Shown here one piece after another: positions 23,247 to 35,800 of a stretch of DNA of 64,000 bases. The position numbers were made by a program, and so were the translations under genes. The notes under the pieces are model-generated. The model made no database searches. It saw nothing but the letters and a program-made list of their open reading frames with translations, and had not been told where the DNA came from. This DNA comes from Triparma columacea. Lineage: Eukaryota > Sar > Bolidophyceae > Parmales > Triparmaceae. The stretch spans positions 18,586-82,585 of the forward strand of contig BRYA01000066.1 in NCBI GenBank assembly GCA_030267965.1, given 5' to 3'. Every line of letters begins with the position of its first letter. The stretch's first letter is position 1.

Positions 23247-23872
23247 AATTAGAGTTTGGGGAAGTGAAGTAGAAGTAGAGCGTGCGGAAGGTAGAGCAGG
23301 CGGAAGGTAGAGCGGGCGGAAGGTAGAGGCGGAAGGCAGGTTGTAGGGGATGTATGTAAATGTGTTTGTAAAGTGTGTATGTAAATGCCTTTCCACTAGG
23401 AATTTTATTCTGGTCAAATGGCACGCGGACATCGTTCTCGACGCTGTCCCATTTCAATCCGTGAGGGTCTCTCACCCTTAGAGGCGGCCGTCTCGGTCCA
23501 TACCAATCCTCTGCCTCTATTCTCCACGAGCATCCGGCTCCGTGAAGACCTACGTCACCCCTCCATCCCCCCCCCCCAAGGCTCCAAGGCTCCCTCCAAG
23601 GCTCCCAAAAAGAGGGAAAGAGGTCTCAAAAAGAGCCCAATAACCCAACCATTCCAATTTTCTCGTCTTAGCCTAAAGTCGTACAAATCCCTCATAAATC
23701 CCCGATACATTCCTCAGACATCCCTCATACACCCCTAATACACCCCCAAATCAGTAATTGAGGCTTGAATCGAGTTGAATTGAGGAAATAACTGACCCTC
23801 ACGACGACAAACCACACTCGTCGACCACAAAAACTCTCAAAATCTCCTTATTACTACCACAAACCCCAAATA
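23247..23872. other. Intergenic region with a short minisatellite
   Basis: Between 23,280 and 23,341 about four imperfect copies of GGCGGAAGGTAGAGC occur in tandem. The rest shows no convincing gene; an ORF at 23418-23738 has low-complexity composition and no recognisable domain. Confidence 0.6.
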
Positions 23873-24127
23873 ATGTACAAAATCTCCGTAACAATCCCAA
23901 CTTCCTCCGCCTCCCTCATAGTCCAGTCTCTAGATCCTGATTCTGAGTTAAGTGATCGCGTAGTCCGTACTCTAACAGCTGTTCCTGGTTCCTCCCCCTC
24001 TTCCGTGTCTGAGTTGAGGGTGAATTTTGAAGGTTCTAGGGCAAAGGACGTAAGGGTGGCTGCGAGGAGTTGTATGGATGATATTAAGTTACTCATTCGT
24101 GCTAATGATGAGCTCAGTCACCTTTGA
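23873..24127 (+). CDS. PCC1: KEOPS complex subunit Pcc1 (LAGE3/CTAG family)
   Basis: An 84-residue intronless ORF. It has the Pcc1 layout: a first strand YKISVTIPTSSASLIVQSL, the pattern DxxxSDRVVRTLTA, a second strand SELRVNFEGSRAKDVRVAARS and a final helix MDDIKLLIRANDEL. The length equals that of typical Pcc1. In KEOPS, Pcc1 dimerises and supports Kae1 in making the universal tRNA modification t6A. Expression control cannot be judged from the sequence. Confidence is limited only by the small size. Confidence 0.75.
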   Translation: MYKISVTIPTSSASLIVQSLDPDSELSDRVVRTLTAVPGSSPSSVSELRVNFEGSRAKDVRVAARSCMDDIKLLIRANDELSHL

Positions 24128-24545
24128 AGGAGGACAGAATTTGCCTCAATGAGCCTCTGTCAAGCGTAAAGACAAATTGTGTCAATTAATTGGGCTAATT
24201 TACGGCAAAGCTTGCCAATAAGCGTGCCGACAAGCGTGCCAATAAGTACACCTCAACAAAATGCGAAAAACCACGTCCCAAACCCTCAAGCTCTCTTCTC
24301 AAGCTCTCACCGCAAATGCCTCGCTCCCCTCCTCGTTCCTGCCACAACCTATCATCTATCTGGCTCGACTTACCGTCACCGCAAGATTTTACTATTGAGT
24401 TACTCGGATTGAGTTACTCAGACCCTACTATACTGTACTATTCTCCCCGCCGCCTTTCATAATATAAGCAGCCCAAGTATTTATTTGTAACGAAATGCCC
24501 CCAATCTAATGTTTTCCCCTCCCCCCACCGTTCAACCCCCCCTTC
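24128..24545. other. Intergenic region, no gene seen
   Basis: The region contains a short repeat of the word AAGCGTGCC (three near copies, 24,205-24,245) and a C-rich 3' end bordering the convergent gene; nothing else was recognised. Confidence 0.5.
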
Positions 24546-27500
24546 TCAACTCGCCGTGCAGCAGCCTCCCTTGCCCAACTTCTTGCTCTTCTCCTCTGCC
24601 TCCTTCTTCTTCTTCCCATCCTCGTCCTCTTCTTCTTCCTCCTCCTCCTCTTCCTCACTGCTCTCCTCCTCCTCTTCCTTCTCCTTTTCTTCCTTCTCCT
24701 TCCTCAGCTTCTCCTCCATCTCCTCCCTAACCAGCTCCATCTTTATCTCCTCCTCCACCTTATCCTCCCCCTTCCCCTTTACTTTCATGGCCTTAACGTA
24801 CCCCTCAACCCTCCTCTTAACGTCGTTCGACAGGCCGCCCCCTCCAATCTCGTTCCACATTTTCTTCTCCACCCACTCCTCGTCCAGCAGCATCTTCCCC
24901 GTAACTCCCCTGGTCTCGAACTTCTCAGCTACCTCCTCATCCTTGGTAAGGTTGAACGTCCACTGTTTAACATGTCCCTTCTCCCACCTCTCCACGACCT
25001 CTTCCTCGACCCTTTTCTCCCCCAGGCTTTTCTCGATCCTTTCCTTCATTTCCTTCTCCTCCCTCACCTTCCTTTCCTCCTCCTCCTCCCTCTCCCACCT
25101 TTCGCTTTCCTTCGTAACCTTATCGCTGAATTTCTTAATCGCTTCATCCACCCCCCTCATCTTCATAGCCACGCTCGCGAAGGTAATATCGTCCCCGTTC
25201 TTTTCCTTAACCCCAACCCTAAGTTCCCCTCTCTCATAGCTCTTCCTCAGTCCTTCAATACCCCTGATTTCGACTTTACCCTCCTCGCCTACTTCCCCTT
25301 CATCCCCGTCCCCGAAGAATACGACCTGCTCAGCGCTGGTGTTCATCCTTTCGGCGAGGTTTTTCCTGACGGTCTCCAGGTCAGTTTCCGAGTTAACTTC
25401 AACTGATATATCCCTTCCGTCATAGCTGAGGTTCCAGGACGATGTCTGGCTGTTAGTTCCTTCCTCCTTCGACGCTTCCTTAGTAGATGGTTCGGTAGAG
25501 CTTTTCTTAGGACCCGATGATGCTTCCTTCTCCTTCTCCTTCTCCTTCTCTTCTTCATCTTCCTTCTTTTTCTTCTCAGCTAAGGCGGCGGCAGCGACGG
25601 CTTCCTCCTCCTTCTCGAGAGCCAGCCTGTCAGCCCTTTCCTTCTCCTTTTTCATCTAAGTGTGTGTGTGTGTGTGTGTGTGTGAGTGTGTGTAAGAGAG
25701 AGAGAGAGAGAGAGAGAAAGACCCTCGGCTTGCTTCGCTCGCCCGCTTCCTTCGCTCTCCCGCTTGCTTCGCTCTCCCGCTTCCTTCGCTCGCCCGCTTC
25801 GCCCCCCCCCCCCCCTCTCTCACCTCCTCCTCAATCTCCTTCTCCCTCCCTCTCTCTCTATCGAGCTCCTCCCTAACCTTCTCGAGTTCCTCCCTCATCA
25901 TTTCCACCTCTTCATCCTTCTTCCTCTTCTCCCCCATCAGGTCCTCCGTGCTCTTCCTAAGCTCCGCAAAGTCCTTCTCCATCCTCCCCGCCCTGTCCTC
26001 GCTCTCCCTCATCCGAGCCGCGATCTCCGTCCTAGTTAGAACCTCCTCTTCTTCGTCGTCGCTCTCAAGCTCCCCGGCCCCGCTGACCTTGATGGTCTGA
26101 CCGCCCATCGTCCCTGCCCCCCCCTGCTGTTGCTGCAACTCAGACTGTTGCTGTACTCCACCCCCCGCCTTCTCCCTGAGCATAACCTCCTGCTTGACTT
26201 CGTGTCTGATTGTCTCCTCGAGTAGTCTGACCCTCCTCTCCATCTCCTCTTTCATCCTCTCCTCCCTCTCCTTCCCCTTCCTGACCTCCTCTTCCAGCAT
26301 TTTCGACGCAGTCACTAGTTCGGCCTGGCTTGCCGCCGTCGCCTTCTCCAGTGTGCTCTGCAGTTTCTTGATCTCTGCCTCCATGGCGACTCCTCCCGCC
26401 TGTTGCACAGGTGCCTGCATGATAATCTGAGGCTGCTGGACCTGGGGCTGAACGGCGGCCTCGACCTTGGGCCTCTCGCCGTCCATCAGGACCAGCACGC
26501 TCTCGTCTTTGACCTTTGCGTCGACGAGCCTGTCCCCGTCCTTCAGCTGCACCCCCTTGAGGGAGATTGACTGATCGGTGATGGCCATGGTGCTCCCAGT
26601 GAGCTTGCTCACCATGCCCTTCAGGGAAAGCACGGTGGTGCCTGCGGGCACAGTGAGGTCGAGGCAAACGCCCATGAAGTACCTGATAATATACACGTGG
26701 ATCTCGTCTTCCGGGTCAACCTCCCCCTCCTCTTCCGCACCGCCGGCCTTCTTCTTGGACGACCCCCTGCCCTTCTGGGCCTGGTCGTCATGCTCGGGGG
26801 GAGGGGGGGCCTGCCTGAGCATGGCCTCGTACGCCGATATGGTCTTCGCCCTTCTCCTCATTTCCCTCTTGAGCTTCTTGATCTCGTCATCCTTCTCCCC
26901 GATGCCCCCCTTGAGCCTCTCGAGCTCTCGCTTCTTGCGGGAGTACTTCTGGGCCAGGGAGTCCAAGTTGGACGCGAGGGTGTCTTGGACGTTCAGAAGG
27001 TACTCTAGGGTCAGCTGAGTGATCTGGGGGGAGGAAGGGAGAGGGGTTTGTCAGCGACACACTTCACACACTTCAAGCACCCCCCCACACTACGCTTCTC
27101 TTGTCTCCTGCAAACGCAAAACCTAGCCTAAGGCCACCATCACAACCTCTACTACCCCCCCCCACTCCCTCCCTTAGTCCCTAGCTTACCTGGAATAACC
27201 TCACGAAGGTTTCGTCACTGTAAAGAGCCAAGTCCTCCCCAGTGACATCCGAGAAGGTTATGTTTTCAAGGTACCCCTGAAGAGTATCGATATCAACCTC
27301 CCTGATTATCTTGTCAACATCGACCCGCGATATTCCCCGCAGGTCTAGCGTACCACGACGCTGCTGGAAGTAAAAGGACTTGTGAAACAGGAGAGTTTCT
27401 GCATAACTGGTCGGAACTGATGGTTTAACTGTGCCATTTACTCCACCCACATCGTCTGCAGCCGCCTCAACTGGACCTCCCGGTATTTGATAAGGCCTTA

Positions 27501-27549
27501 CAAACGAAGACTTAAGTTGTCGAGGCGGATTATTCTCTTCTGACGGCAT
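24546..27549 (-). CDS. DZIP1-like protein with an internal ubiquitin-like domain
   Basis: Exons 27549-27190, 27023-25824 and 25655-24546 join in phase 0 to 889 residues. Residues about 50-160 match the DZIP1 N-terminal domain (FYFQQRRGTLDLRGISRVDV, DTLQGYLENITFSDV, then across the splice FQ|ITQLTLEYLLNVQDTL). DZIP1/Iguana is a basal-body protein required for ciliogenesis. The C2H2 finger that normally follows is missing; residues about 205-285 instead form a ubiquitin-like fold (HVYIIRYFMGVCLDLTVPAG, SISLKGVQLKDGDRL). The rest is coiled coil with a Gln-rich patch and a strongly acidic/basic C terminus ending GGCCTAS, whose paired cysteines could be lipidated. The second intron is made largely of microsatellite and short tandem repeats. 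Confidence 0.7.
25657..25805. repeat. Microsatellites and CTTCGCTC tandem words filling a DZIP1-like intron
   Basis: Within the intron there is a TG run (25,660-25,694), a GA run (25,696-25,719) and then about five tandem copies of a roughly 16-bp unit containing CTTCGCTC (25,728-25,803). On the coding (minus) strand the TG run becomes the CA-rich tract next to the acceptor. Confidence 0.75.
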
Positions 27550-27821
27550 CTTCCTCGATTTAATTTGAAGAAGAAGGTCAAACAAGGAAGCCCAAACAAG
27601 ACTTTTAAAATAGAATAAAATCAAATCCTTCCAGCGTTACTTTCAAGCCATCTCTACCCCCCCCCGCTCCTGATCGACACTAATTTTTTCACATAACAAC
27701 AATATTTACCGCTCAACTCCCCCCCCACCATTATATCTTTCTAGTCCCTGTCCACCGTGCTCGGCCAACCCTCCAAAACACCGCTTTAACCTTCACAACC
27801 CCCCTCCAAACGCCTCTTACC

Positions 27822-29029
27822 ATGTCTCTACCAAACCCTCCCAAGCCATATACGCAAAGATCAGGGTCCTTATCGCTTCCTTCCAAATTCCAAGTGCCCT
27901 CATTTGCAACCTCAAACACTCCCTTAGCAATGAAGTCTATCCCGTCGGCTTCGTCGACATCTTTGGAAGATAACTACAATCTCACTTCCTCAGCATTTAC
28001 ATCGGAGTTTATGGTGACGTTGAAGGACGACCCTCAGCCGGTATTTGGGCACGAGAACGCCAAGAAGTTCCTGAAGGAGGTGAGGAGAGAGAGAGAGAGG
28101 AAGGGAAACACGACGTAGGAACGGAACACCCATCCCCAACGCTATCCCTAACACTCATCCCCGACATTACTCCCCCCCCCCCCTCACAGTCCGTGATAAT
28201 TCCGCTCCTCTACCCCTCTATGCCCTCCTGGAAAGGCGTGCTCCTCTTTGGTCCCGCCGGGGTCGGTAAGTCTAGCTTAATTAAGTCCGTCGTCTCGTCC
28301 GTGAACCAAAAGTACAAGGAGAGGATAAAGGTGCACCTCTTTGAGTGCAGCGCAAGCGGGATCGTCAACAAGTACAGGGGGGAAAGCGAGAAGATCCTCA
28401 AGAGAGTGTTCAGCGCCGCGCGAGAGGTGAAGCCCCCCCAGGGGTCGCCAAGCGAGCTCCTTAACGTCTCGATCATCTTCATCGACGAGCTTGATTCTAT
28501 ATTCTCCTCCACTGCGCACGATGAGTCATCGAGCAGGCTGCGGGTGGAGCTCCTCAAGCACATTGACGGCGTCGAGGCGGTATCCGCGGCAGGAAACAAC
28601 AGGGTCATCGTGGTTGGGGCGACCAATAGACCGTGGGATTTGGGGGATGCGCTGGTAAGACGGTTCGAAAAACGTTGCTACATCGCGTTGCCGGGGGAGG
28701 AGGATAGAAGGGCGATCATTGATTACCACTTGGGGGGCGTGCGGGTGGGGGAGGGTGTAGATAGGGAGGACGTTGTGAAAAGGACGGAGGGACTTAGTGG
28801 GGCCGACTTGAAGGTGCTTTGCAGGGAGGCCTCCATGGGACCCCTGAGAAGGTTCTTGGTTGGCGTCAGCCCCAAGGACTTCACGAAGGCTGACTTGGCC
28901 GAGATTACACCTGATGTACTGGGAGAGGTCGAGAGGGAGGACTTTGAGAGGGCAGTTAGCAGCACGAGAAGGACTGTGGGGGACGTCAAGAGGTTGGAGA
29001 TGTTTGACGCAGATTTTGGGTCAAGATAG
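27822..29029 (+). CDS. VPS4/katanin-type AAA ATPase without MIT domain
   Basis: Exons 27822-28079 and 28190-29029 join to 365 residues. After a short Ser/Pro-rich N terminus come the entry motif FGHENAKKFLKE, Walker A GPAGVGKSS, Walker B IIFIDELDSIF, sensor 1 VVGATNRPWDL and the arginine fingers in VRRFEKR. The C-terminal helix (REDFERAVSSTRRTV) is like that of VPS4, which disassembles ESCRT-III, and katanin, which severs microtubules. Walker A reads GPAGVGKS rather than the family's usual GPPGTGKS/T, but the Lys and Ser are present. There is no MIT domain to bind ESCRT-III, so it must be recruited in another way. It shares an upstream region of 272 bp with the divergent DZIP1-like gene. Confidence 0.8.
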
Positions 29030-29135
29030 GCGGTGGAAGTACGGGCAGTGCACTAGCAATGAATAAAACGTCAATGTTGTTTGTATATCTAACAAATTGG
29101 CAGTGCTTTTCCCACCCCACTTACAACTCTTACTT

Positions 29136-29562
29136 TTACGACTCATACTTTCCGCCTCCCTTGACAGCGGCACCGGTGAAGGTGTCAGTCTCGTCAGTCT
29201 CTCCCGTCTTTGCGTTTCCTATCGTCTCCAGGTTAGAAAAGTTTTCAGGGTCCTGGAAGGGTGTTAGAGGGACGTTGGAAGCGCGTTCAAAGGGCGTTGG
29301 AAGCGTGTTCGAAGAGTACTCAGAGGCGCTAGAAGGCATACGAACACGAACGCACTCAGACAAACAAAACAAAAAGACGCTGCCAAGAAACAAATTCCCT
29401 CTTCAAACTCCCCCCCTCCCCCCCCCTCACCTTATCCCAGTCCGGTCTAGCAAAGTTGGGCCACCAAAGCGGAGGATCCTCATAATTGGAGACAAAATAG
29501 TAACCCAAACCGGCAAAGGCCGCAAGGCCAAACAACAAAATGACCACGGCAGCCGCGTCCAT
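29136..29562 (-). CDS. Small single-pass membrane protein
   Basis: Exons 29562-29431 and 29252-29136 join to 82 residues. An N-terminal transmembrane helix (AAVVILLFGLAAFAGLGYYFV) is followed by an aromatic segment EDPPLWWPNFARPDWDK and an acidic/Thr-rich tail. The two exons keep frame across a GTGAGG donor and a TTCCAG acceptor. I do not recognise the family; the short N-out or tail-anchored layout resembles small mitochondrial or ER membrane subunits. Confidence 0.5.
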
Positions 29563-29841
29563 CGAGACGTCGCAAGGATATATATGGAAGAGTTACGGGG
29601 ATGTGTGATGACTATTTAATTGAAGCGATTAACAAAGTAATAAGGCGCTTGAACTTGAAAGTGGGCAGGTCCAAATTTCCAAGTTTCACGACTTTCGCGA
29701 GCTGGGGACACTGCCGATAAGATTCCAGCCTACTTTAACTCTTACTCTGAGGAAATACTTCCACGCCCCCCCTCATTCATCACTTCCCAAGTGAGGATCC
29801 TATTTATACACCCCGCCAAAGCAATCTAGGTGAATTTTTAT

Positions 29842-32800
29842 ATGGCTTACCCAGGCTCAGGAACCTCCCGGGGAGAAGGTTTTAGGCGTAGCAGCAATGG
29901 CAGCAACCCCGGTGGTTCCCCCCGGCTCTTGACACTCCACAATTCTACTTTGATCCCCCCCGACCGCCACCTTCAGCCTTACGTCTTTCGTTCTCCCTTC
30001 CAGTCCTCCCTCCTCTCCGAGCAGTCCCTCCGTAGATCTAGGAAGAGGGCGGAGAGGGGAAGGACTGAGAGTGATTTCGAGAGGGATGTCCTCCGCGCCG
30101 GTGTCGGCGTCGTCAAGGGTGTGGTCGGGACTGCCTTTGGGGTCCTTGGCACCGTCGTAGAGGGGGGGGCCACAGTGGCAAACAAAATCGACAAGAAAAA
30201 TGGCGGAGACTTCACTCCGATACTACCCCCGATCACATTGAGGGCAGGACCTGTAAGGAATATATTTCAGAACAACATTTTCACGGAGAACCTCGCCAAG
30301 AGGTTCAAGATGCTAGGTATTAACTCTCCCTTTGAGCTGGCATGTGAGTGCAGGGGAGGTGTGACGAGAGAACTTCGCATATGTTCTGTTAGCTAATTTT
30401 GTGCCCCCCCCCCTCCCCCCCTCCTTCCTCCCCCCTCCCCCCCACGCCAGCGAAATCTGGATCAGGTGCCGAAGGCGTCCGTAAGAAGTTTGTGCCCCTA
30501 AAGTCTGGCGACATTGTCTACATGACCGCCTCCGTGACCTCCCCCCCCCTTCCCTCCTCCCCGCTCGGATCCGCGAAGACGATATACCTTTCCTCGACGG
30601 GTCCCACCAACACGGACTTTGGGGGAATAGAAGTTGAAGAGGGCTGTGAGGTAAGAGTACAGTAGAGAACAAAATTTGACCACACACATTGCGACGACGG
30701 GCGATGCGGCGAGGACGTTCCGAGCGGGGGCCTCACAACATACTAACGCAAATCGCTTTACGGCTCGCTCCGGTCTCCTCACACAGATGGACGAGATATA
30801 CTGGTGCCTCTTCAGGGTCTGGCACTCCAACGCTTACTCCGACTGGCACGTTGACAACCGTCGCCCCCGTGCCTGCGTCGGGGAGCACGGTAGCTACAAT
30901 GGCTGCGACGACATGGACTCCGACGAGGAGGAAGACGGGGACAAGGGTGGGGGCCTTCAGAGGGACGCAGCGGGGGAGGCTAGGGACGCCAACGTCGACG
31001 AGGTGGACGAGGCGGCAATCGTCCAGAAGATACACGGGAGCGGAGGGAGAAGGGTCATCAGCTACGAGAGCGACCTTGTCTTTGAGCATATTGCTACTGG
31101 ACAAGTCTTGGCGAGGTGAGTAAGAACGTGCAATAGCAATTTGCAACGGCCGCTCTGAACACTGATGTTTACGCGCAACCCTCCTATCGCAGCTTGAACG
31201 ACGTTAACAGCCTCATCGACCAGGAGGCGACAAAGGTCGCCCTTGTAGACAGGGTAATCGCCTCCCAGGGCCGCCTCAAAAACATGAGCAAGAAGCAGAA
31301 GAAGCAGCAGGACACCCACTTCTCCATCATCCCGCGCTTCAAGTCCCGGGCGGGGGTTGTGTACGACGGAGATCTCGTTCGCGTGACCACCTTCTCAACC
31401 CAGGGCAGGCTGCACGTGTCGGGACCGCACGGGGTCGTCGACCCCCTCGCGGCGCATCGGGTTCGCGAAGCCAACGTCAGCCACTACCATAAGGTTATCG
31501 ACAGCGACCTCAGCAATACGTCCACTTCCTCTTCCTCCTTGAAGGCCAAGAAGAATGCTGTCGGCAAGGAGGAAAAGAACGCTAGGTAAGAATGGTCGAG
31601 GGCAACACTACACCCCCCCCTCCCTCCTGCTCGTCGCTTCACCACTACTAACTCAACGCTTTACTCACAGGAATACGCACGCCGATAAGCACCAGCACGA
31701 CCAGCAGCACGAAACTCTCGGCGCAGCACATGATGCCAAGGCCACATCGATGCAGGGGGAATCAGTCCTTACGATAAAGAGATTCTCTCAATGGACCATT
31801 CCCTCCTCCACGCTGAATTACGGAGACTGTATCCGCATCTCAAACCCGGAAATCGATGCCTATCTTTGGTGCAGCTCCTCAACGCGTGTGAACAAGCCTC
31901 CCTTTTTCCGCCGCATTCGCCACAAGTCCGGTCTCTATGAGGGTGACCACGATGTATCGCACGTCGTCACCGGTTGCAAGTCGATCTTCATGATCGAGAG
32001 GATCAACCGCTTGCTCGGTGGCCCCATTCGGTGGAATGACACGGTACGTTTTAGGCATCTCATCACAGGCAAGTACCTCGTGGTGAACAACAGCCCAATC
32101 ATTGATCCAGAGGAGGACGATGGCGGAGCAAGCGGGCGCAGAGGTCCGCTAGGTTTGAGAAGCCCGAACCGCCGCACCAGAAGGAAGGGACCGCCGAAGG
32201 CAAAGGAATTTCAACTTGCCCTTTACGACTTCAAGTCCGCCGCCAGCAACTCTCCCGGGGACCAAGAAGAGCTATTTATGGGTTCTCTATTCAATCTTAA
32301 CCCGGTATCTGCCCCGAGCAGTGCCGAAGGTGGCTCAAAGTCATCCTCCACCTCTTATAGTAGTTATATATCTCCGCAAAACTGCTTTGCTATCCTGTCG
32401 CATTCTTTCGTTGACACGTATAACTCGGACGAATCAAGCGACGACGACGACGGCGAGGGGGCTTTCTCACCCAATGGCAATGGTATCGCGAGTGGCACCC
32501 AGCGTTGCTACCTGCACGCTAACACTAGCAAGGTTCGCCATCCAAAGAAGAAGCGCCTTCGCGATCTCTTCGAAGTCTCTTCCTTGAGAGGCGAAGTTTG
32601 GGGCTACGAGAAGGGCGAAGGAGGAAACACGATGGAAAATAATCGTCCCCACGGAGATATGGAGGCCACCTTCTGCGACAGCTTCTTCCCGAGGGACGCC
32701 ATCAAGATAGAAACTGTGGATTGGACAGAAGTCCAATCTGTCATGTTTGCTCTGAACGCTAAGTCAATCGCCGAGACCTACATGGTGAGAGTGTACAAGT

Positions 32801-35800
32801 TTGCAAATCGACAGCGCGAGGGCAAAGACACTGCGTTCTCGCATGAGTTTGTCACCCCTGTTTTCGAAATGCTGTCATGCGTGCGCAAGTTTGCAAGCGG
32901 CGAGTCAATTTTTCCTAACGAGATGAGAGGCGATGAAATTATCGACAAGTCAATGAGAGATCTTGTCATCATCGACAGAAGGTACATTGCCAATTGCATC
33001 ATCCAAGGCACGAAGCTCCTAGACACGCTCTTTGCAATGCTAGCAGCCCCAAGGCACGCTGGACTTCTGATCGACCATATTCAGAGGGAGGAACGGCTCT
33101 GCGAGGTTCACAAGGAGGTTGGAAAAACCATTGCGATAGCGACTGAAGACAAGGTGAGACGAGGCGAGGAGGGAACTGACGAACTAATAATAATAAAGCC
33201 GGCGCTGCTGACAAATAGATTCTCATTCACCACCCCACTTCACTTCTCTCTCATTGCAGCGTGCTCAGATATACTGTTCCATGCAGGCCTTTCAGCAAGG
33301 ACCCAAGGCGGGCCTGGGTTTCATCGGAGAGCTCGTTAAGCAGATGCACTGGAACCTGGGGGCGAGCGGGCTGCTAGATATGATTATGACAAACAATAAA
33401 GTTCTCGTGAGGGAGCTCGTTGACGAGAGGTTGATAGAATTCTTCCTCAAGAGTCTGTGCAAGCGGGGTCCTTCGAGGGAGACTCTCGACTTTTTGACCA
33501 GTATCAACATATGCACCACTTCTAGTAGAGCAACCGAGCCCGTAGTCAACTGCCAGGAGACCCTGTGCAAATTGCTCTTCCCCACCTTTGGCTACCACAT
33601 GACGTCTGACTTGGGAGAGCGCAGGTTCAAAAGACGGAATATTCTCCTTGAGACAACCCTTGCAACGATCGAAGGGGAGCACACCGAACAGACTAAAAAG
33701 AGGACCGGTAGCGTAAATGGCGATTGGTCTCCTCACAGGAACAAGCGGCTGAGCCATAATCCTCAGGCTAATGGATACCAGATTGTTGTCTCGTGGGAAG
33801 GCCTCGATGACTACGTCGCTGGGAGCGAGGAAACTATGACGAAGCACGCACTGTTTTACTCAGCCCGTAAACTTGGGATGAAGTACATTTCGGAGACGAG
33901 CGACGATAAGAAGTGGCACATTGAAGCGCAAAGCTGGAAAGAGTATACGCGCACGTTCTTTCACCACGAGAATTCCGCCCCTCGTCAGTGGGTCAAATTG
34001 AGCGAGTTCATTTGGACGATTGACCCGATTGCCAAGCATGGAGTCGAAAACTGGGCGAAGATAAGCGCGAGACTTGCGCTCGATGAAGTCGCCATGCAGA
34101 GGTTTCAGAGAGCACAGAGCCTGGCGAATTATTACATGGGGAGCTTGAACCTGTTTACCAACATGTGCAAGCACAGGAGCGTAAGAGTTGTCAAACACCT
34201 CGAGAAGCAGTTTAGCTTTGAATGTCTCATGGCTGGACTTGCTGACGATAACCTCCCAGATTTAACCAGATCAGCCATAACCGACCTCCTTTTGGTCCTA
34301 TACATCGATAGATACCCCCACGAAACGATTCTTCTCCCCAGAGTGGTTCGTTCGTACTTCTCCTGTGATCACATCCCCGAGAACGACAGTTCCCTCACTG
34401 ATTGCGACGACATGCTCCCCCGCTTCAACACTGACGAAGGGAAGAAACTTGAACAAACCCCTATGACAATGGAACCCCAACCCTTTGATGAGGAAGAGGA
34501 AGAGATCCAAGTTTCGCCCACTTCTCTCTCTGTAGAAGAAGCAGAAATTTTCAGGCAAATGCGCCTCAGTAACCAGAGTAGCGCTGGGACAGCGAAAGGC
34601 AAGAAAGGGTTTACTGGGTTCACCACACCCCAGATGACGATAATGCAGGACGGTAGTAATGAAAAGTTCGAGGCTCTGCAGGCTGTCATTATCAGAGTGT
34701 TGAAAAGCTGCGAGATGGAGGACCAACTTCCCACCCCCAAGAACCGCGCTGAGGCAAAACAAGTCGCGGATAGAATGAAGTTTACGTTTTCAGTCATGTC
34801 CATCGCAAAAAAACTTCTTTTCTCTGGGTTTCTGACCAAGACAAGCCAGATCAACGAGCTAATCAATGTCATCGTGAGATTCATGAGGAAGCCAGAGGCA
34901 GCCCTCATGGCTGATGGAGGCAACATTGGCATCATTTCTGATATCGTCAACCCAAAGAACTTATTGGAAGGAGTGGGCAAGGGGTTGAACATGGTGGGCA
35001 ACACAACTCTTGGCGGGCTGGGCGAGTTGGGGAAGTTCTTCACAGTGTCAGCTGAGGATGAAGGTCACGGTCACGGCGACGCCGAAGGGAACAGAAGCAG
35101 AGAAAGTTCTTCCCATCAGCATGACTCGCAATGGAAGAGAGTCAGTCATACCGGTTTGGGAGACGAGGTTGAAATGGTTGAAAATCCAACCTCAAAAGGC
35201 AAAAACAGATTGGGAGGCCTCAAGAAGCATCTGAAATTTGGAAAGCCGGACACAAACACAAAACACCACAAACGCAAAGACGCAAGATTGTCTATAGTTA
35301 AGCAGGATGCAATTGAATCAGCCTCAAAGGGCAAAACCCAGAAGCTGCTTGACGGCCTAAGAACGGGGGAAGGAAAACAAAAGGTCATAGACAAGCTTGG
35401 GAGCGACCTATTCAAATTTCTCGATTCGCATGACAACCAACAAAGGGAAAGGAAGGAAATCGTTGACGTTATTTACGAGAGACAGAGACAGAATGTACTG
35501 GGAAAGTGGAGTGCCAATCACATTATTAGAAACGAAGCGAAGAAGATGGAAGTCCCCGCTCACATGGAGATCCTCGTCTTCAAGACGGGAGACAAAATTA
35601 ATCAGGCGGCGAAATCATGGGCATCGGAAGACAAGGCTAAGCACCCGTACAGGAAAATTGGAGGCTTGACGCCGCTCTTGTGCAGCAAAACAAACCCCGA
35701 AGTAGACGCGGTTCCAGCACCCAAGAGCCTCTGGCACTATAAGGAGGATACATGGATGCTGAGTGATGAGGTTGATGGGGTCATTAGCGAGGACCATCAC

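Noticed and set aside
23418..23738. 106-codon ORF between the beta-propeller gene and Pcc1
   Set aside because: Low-complexity Pro/Lys/Ser composition, no domain, no splice support.
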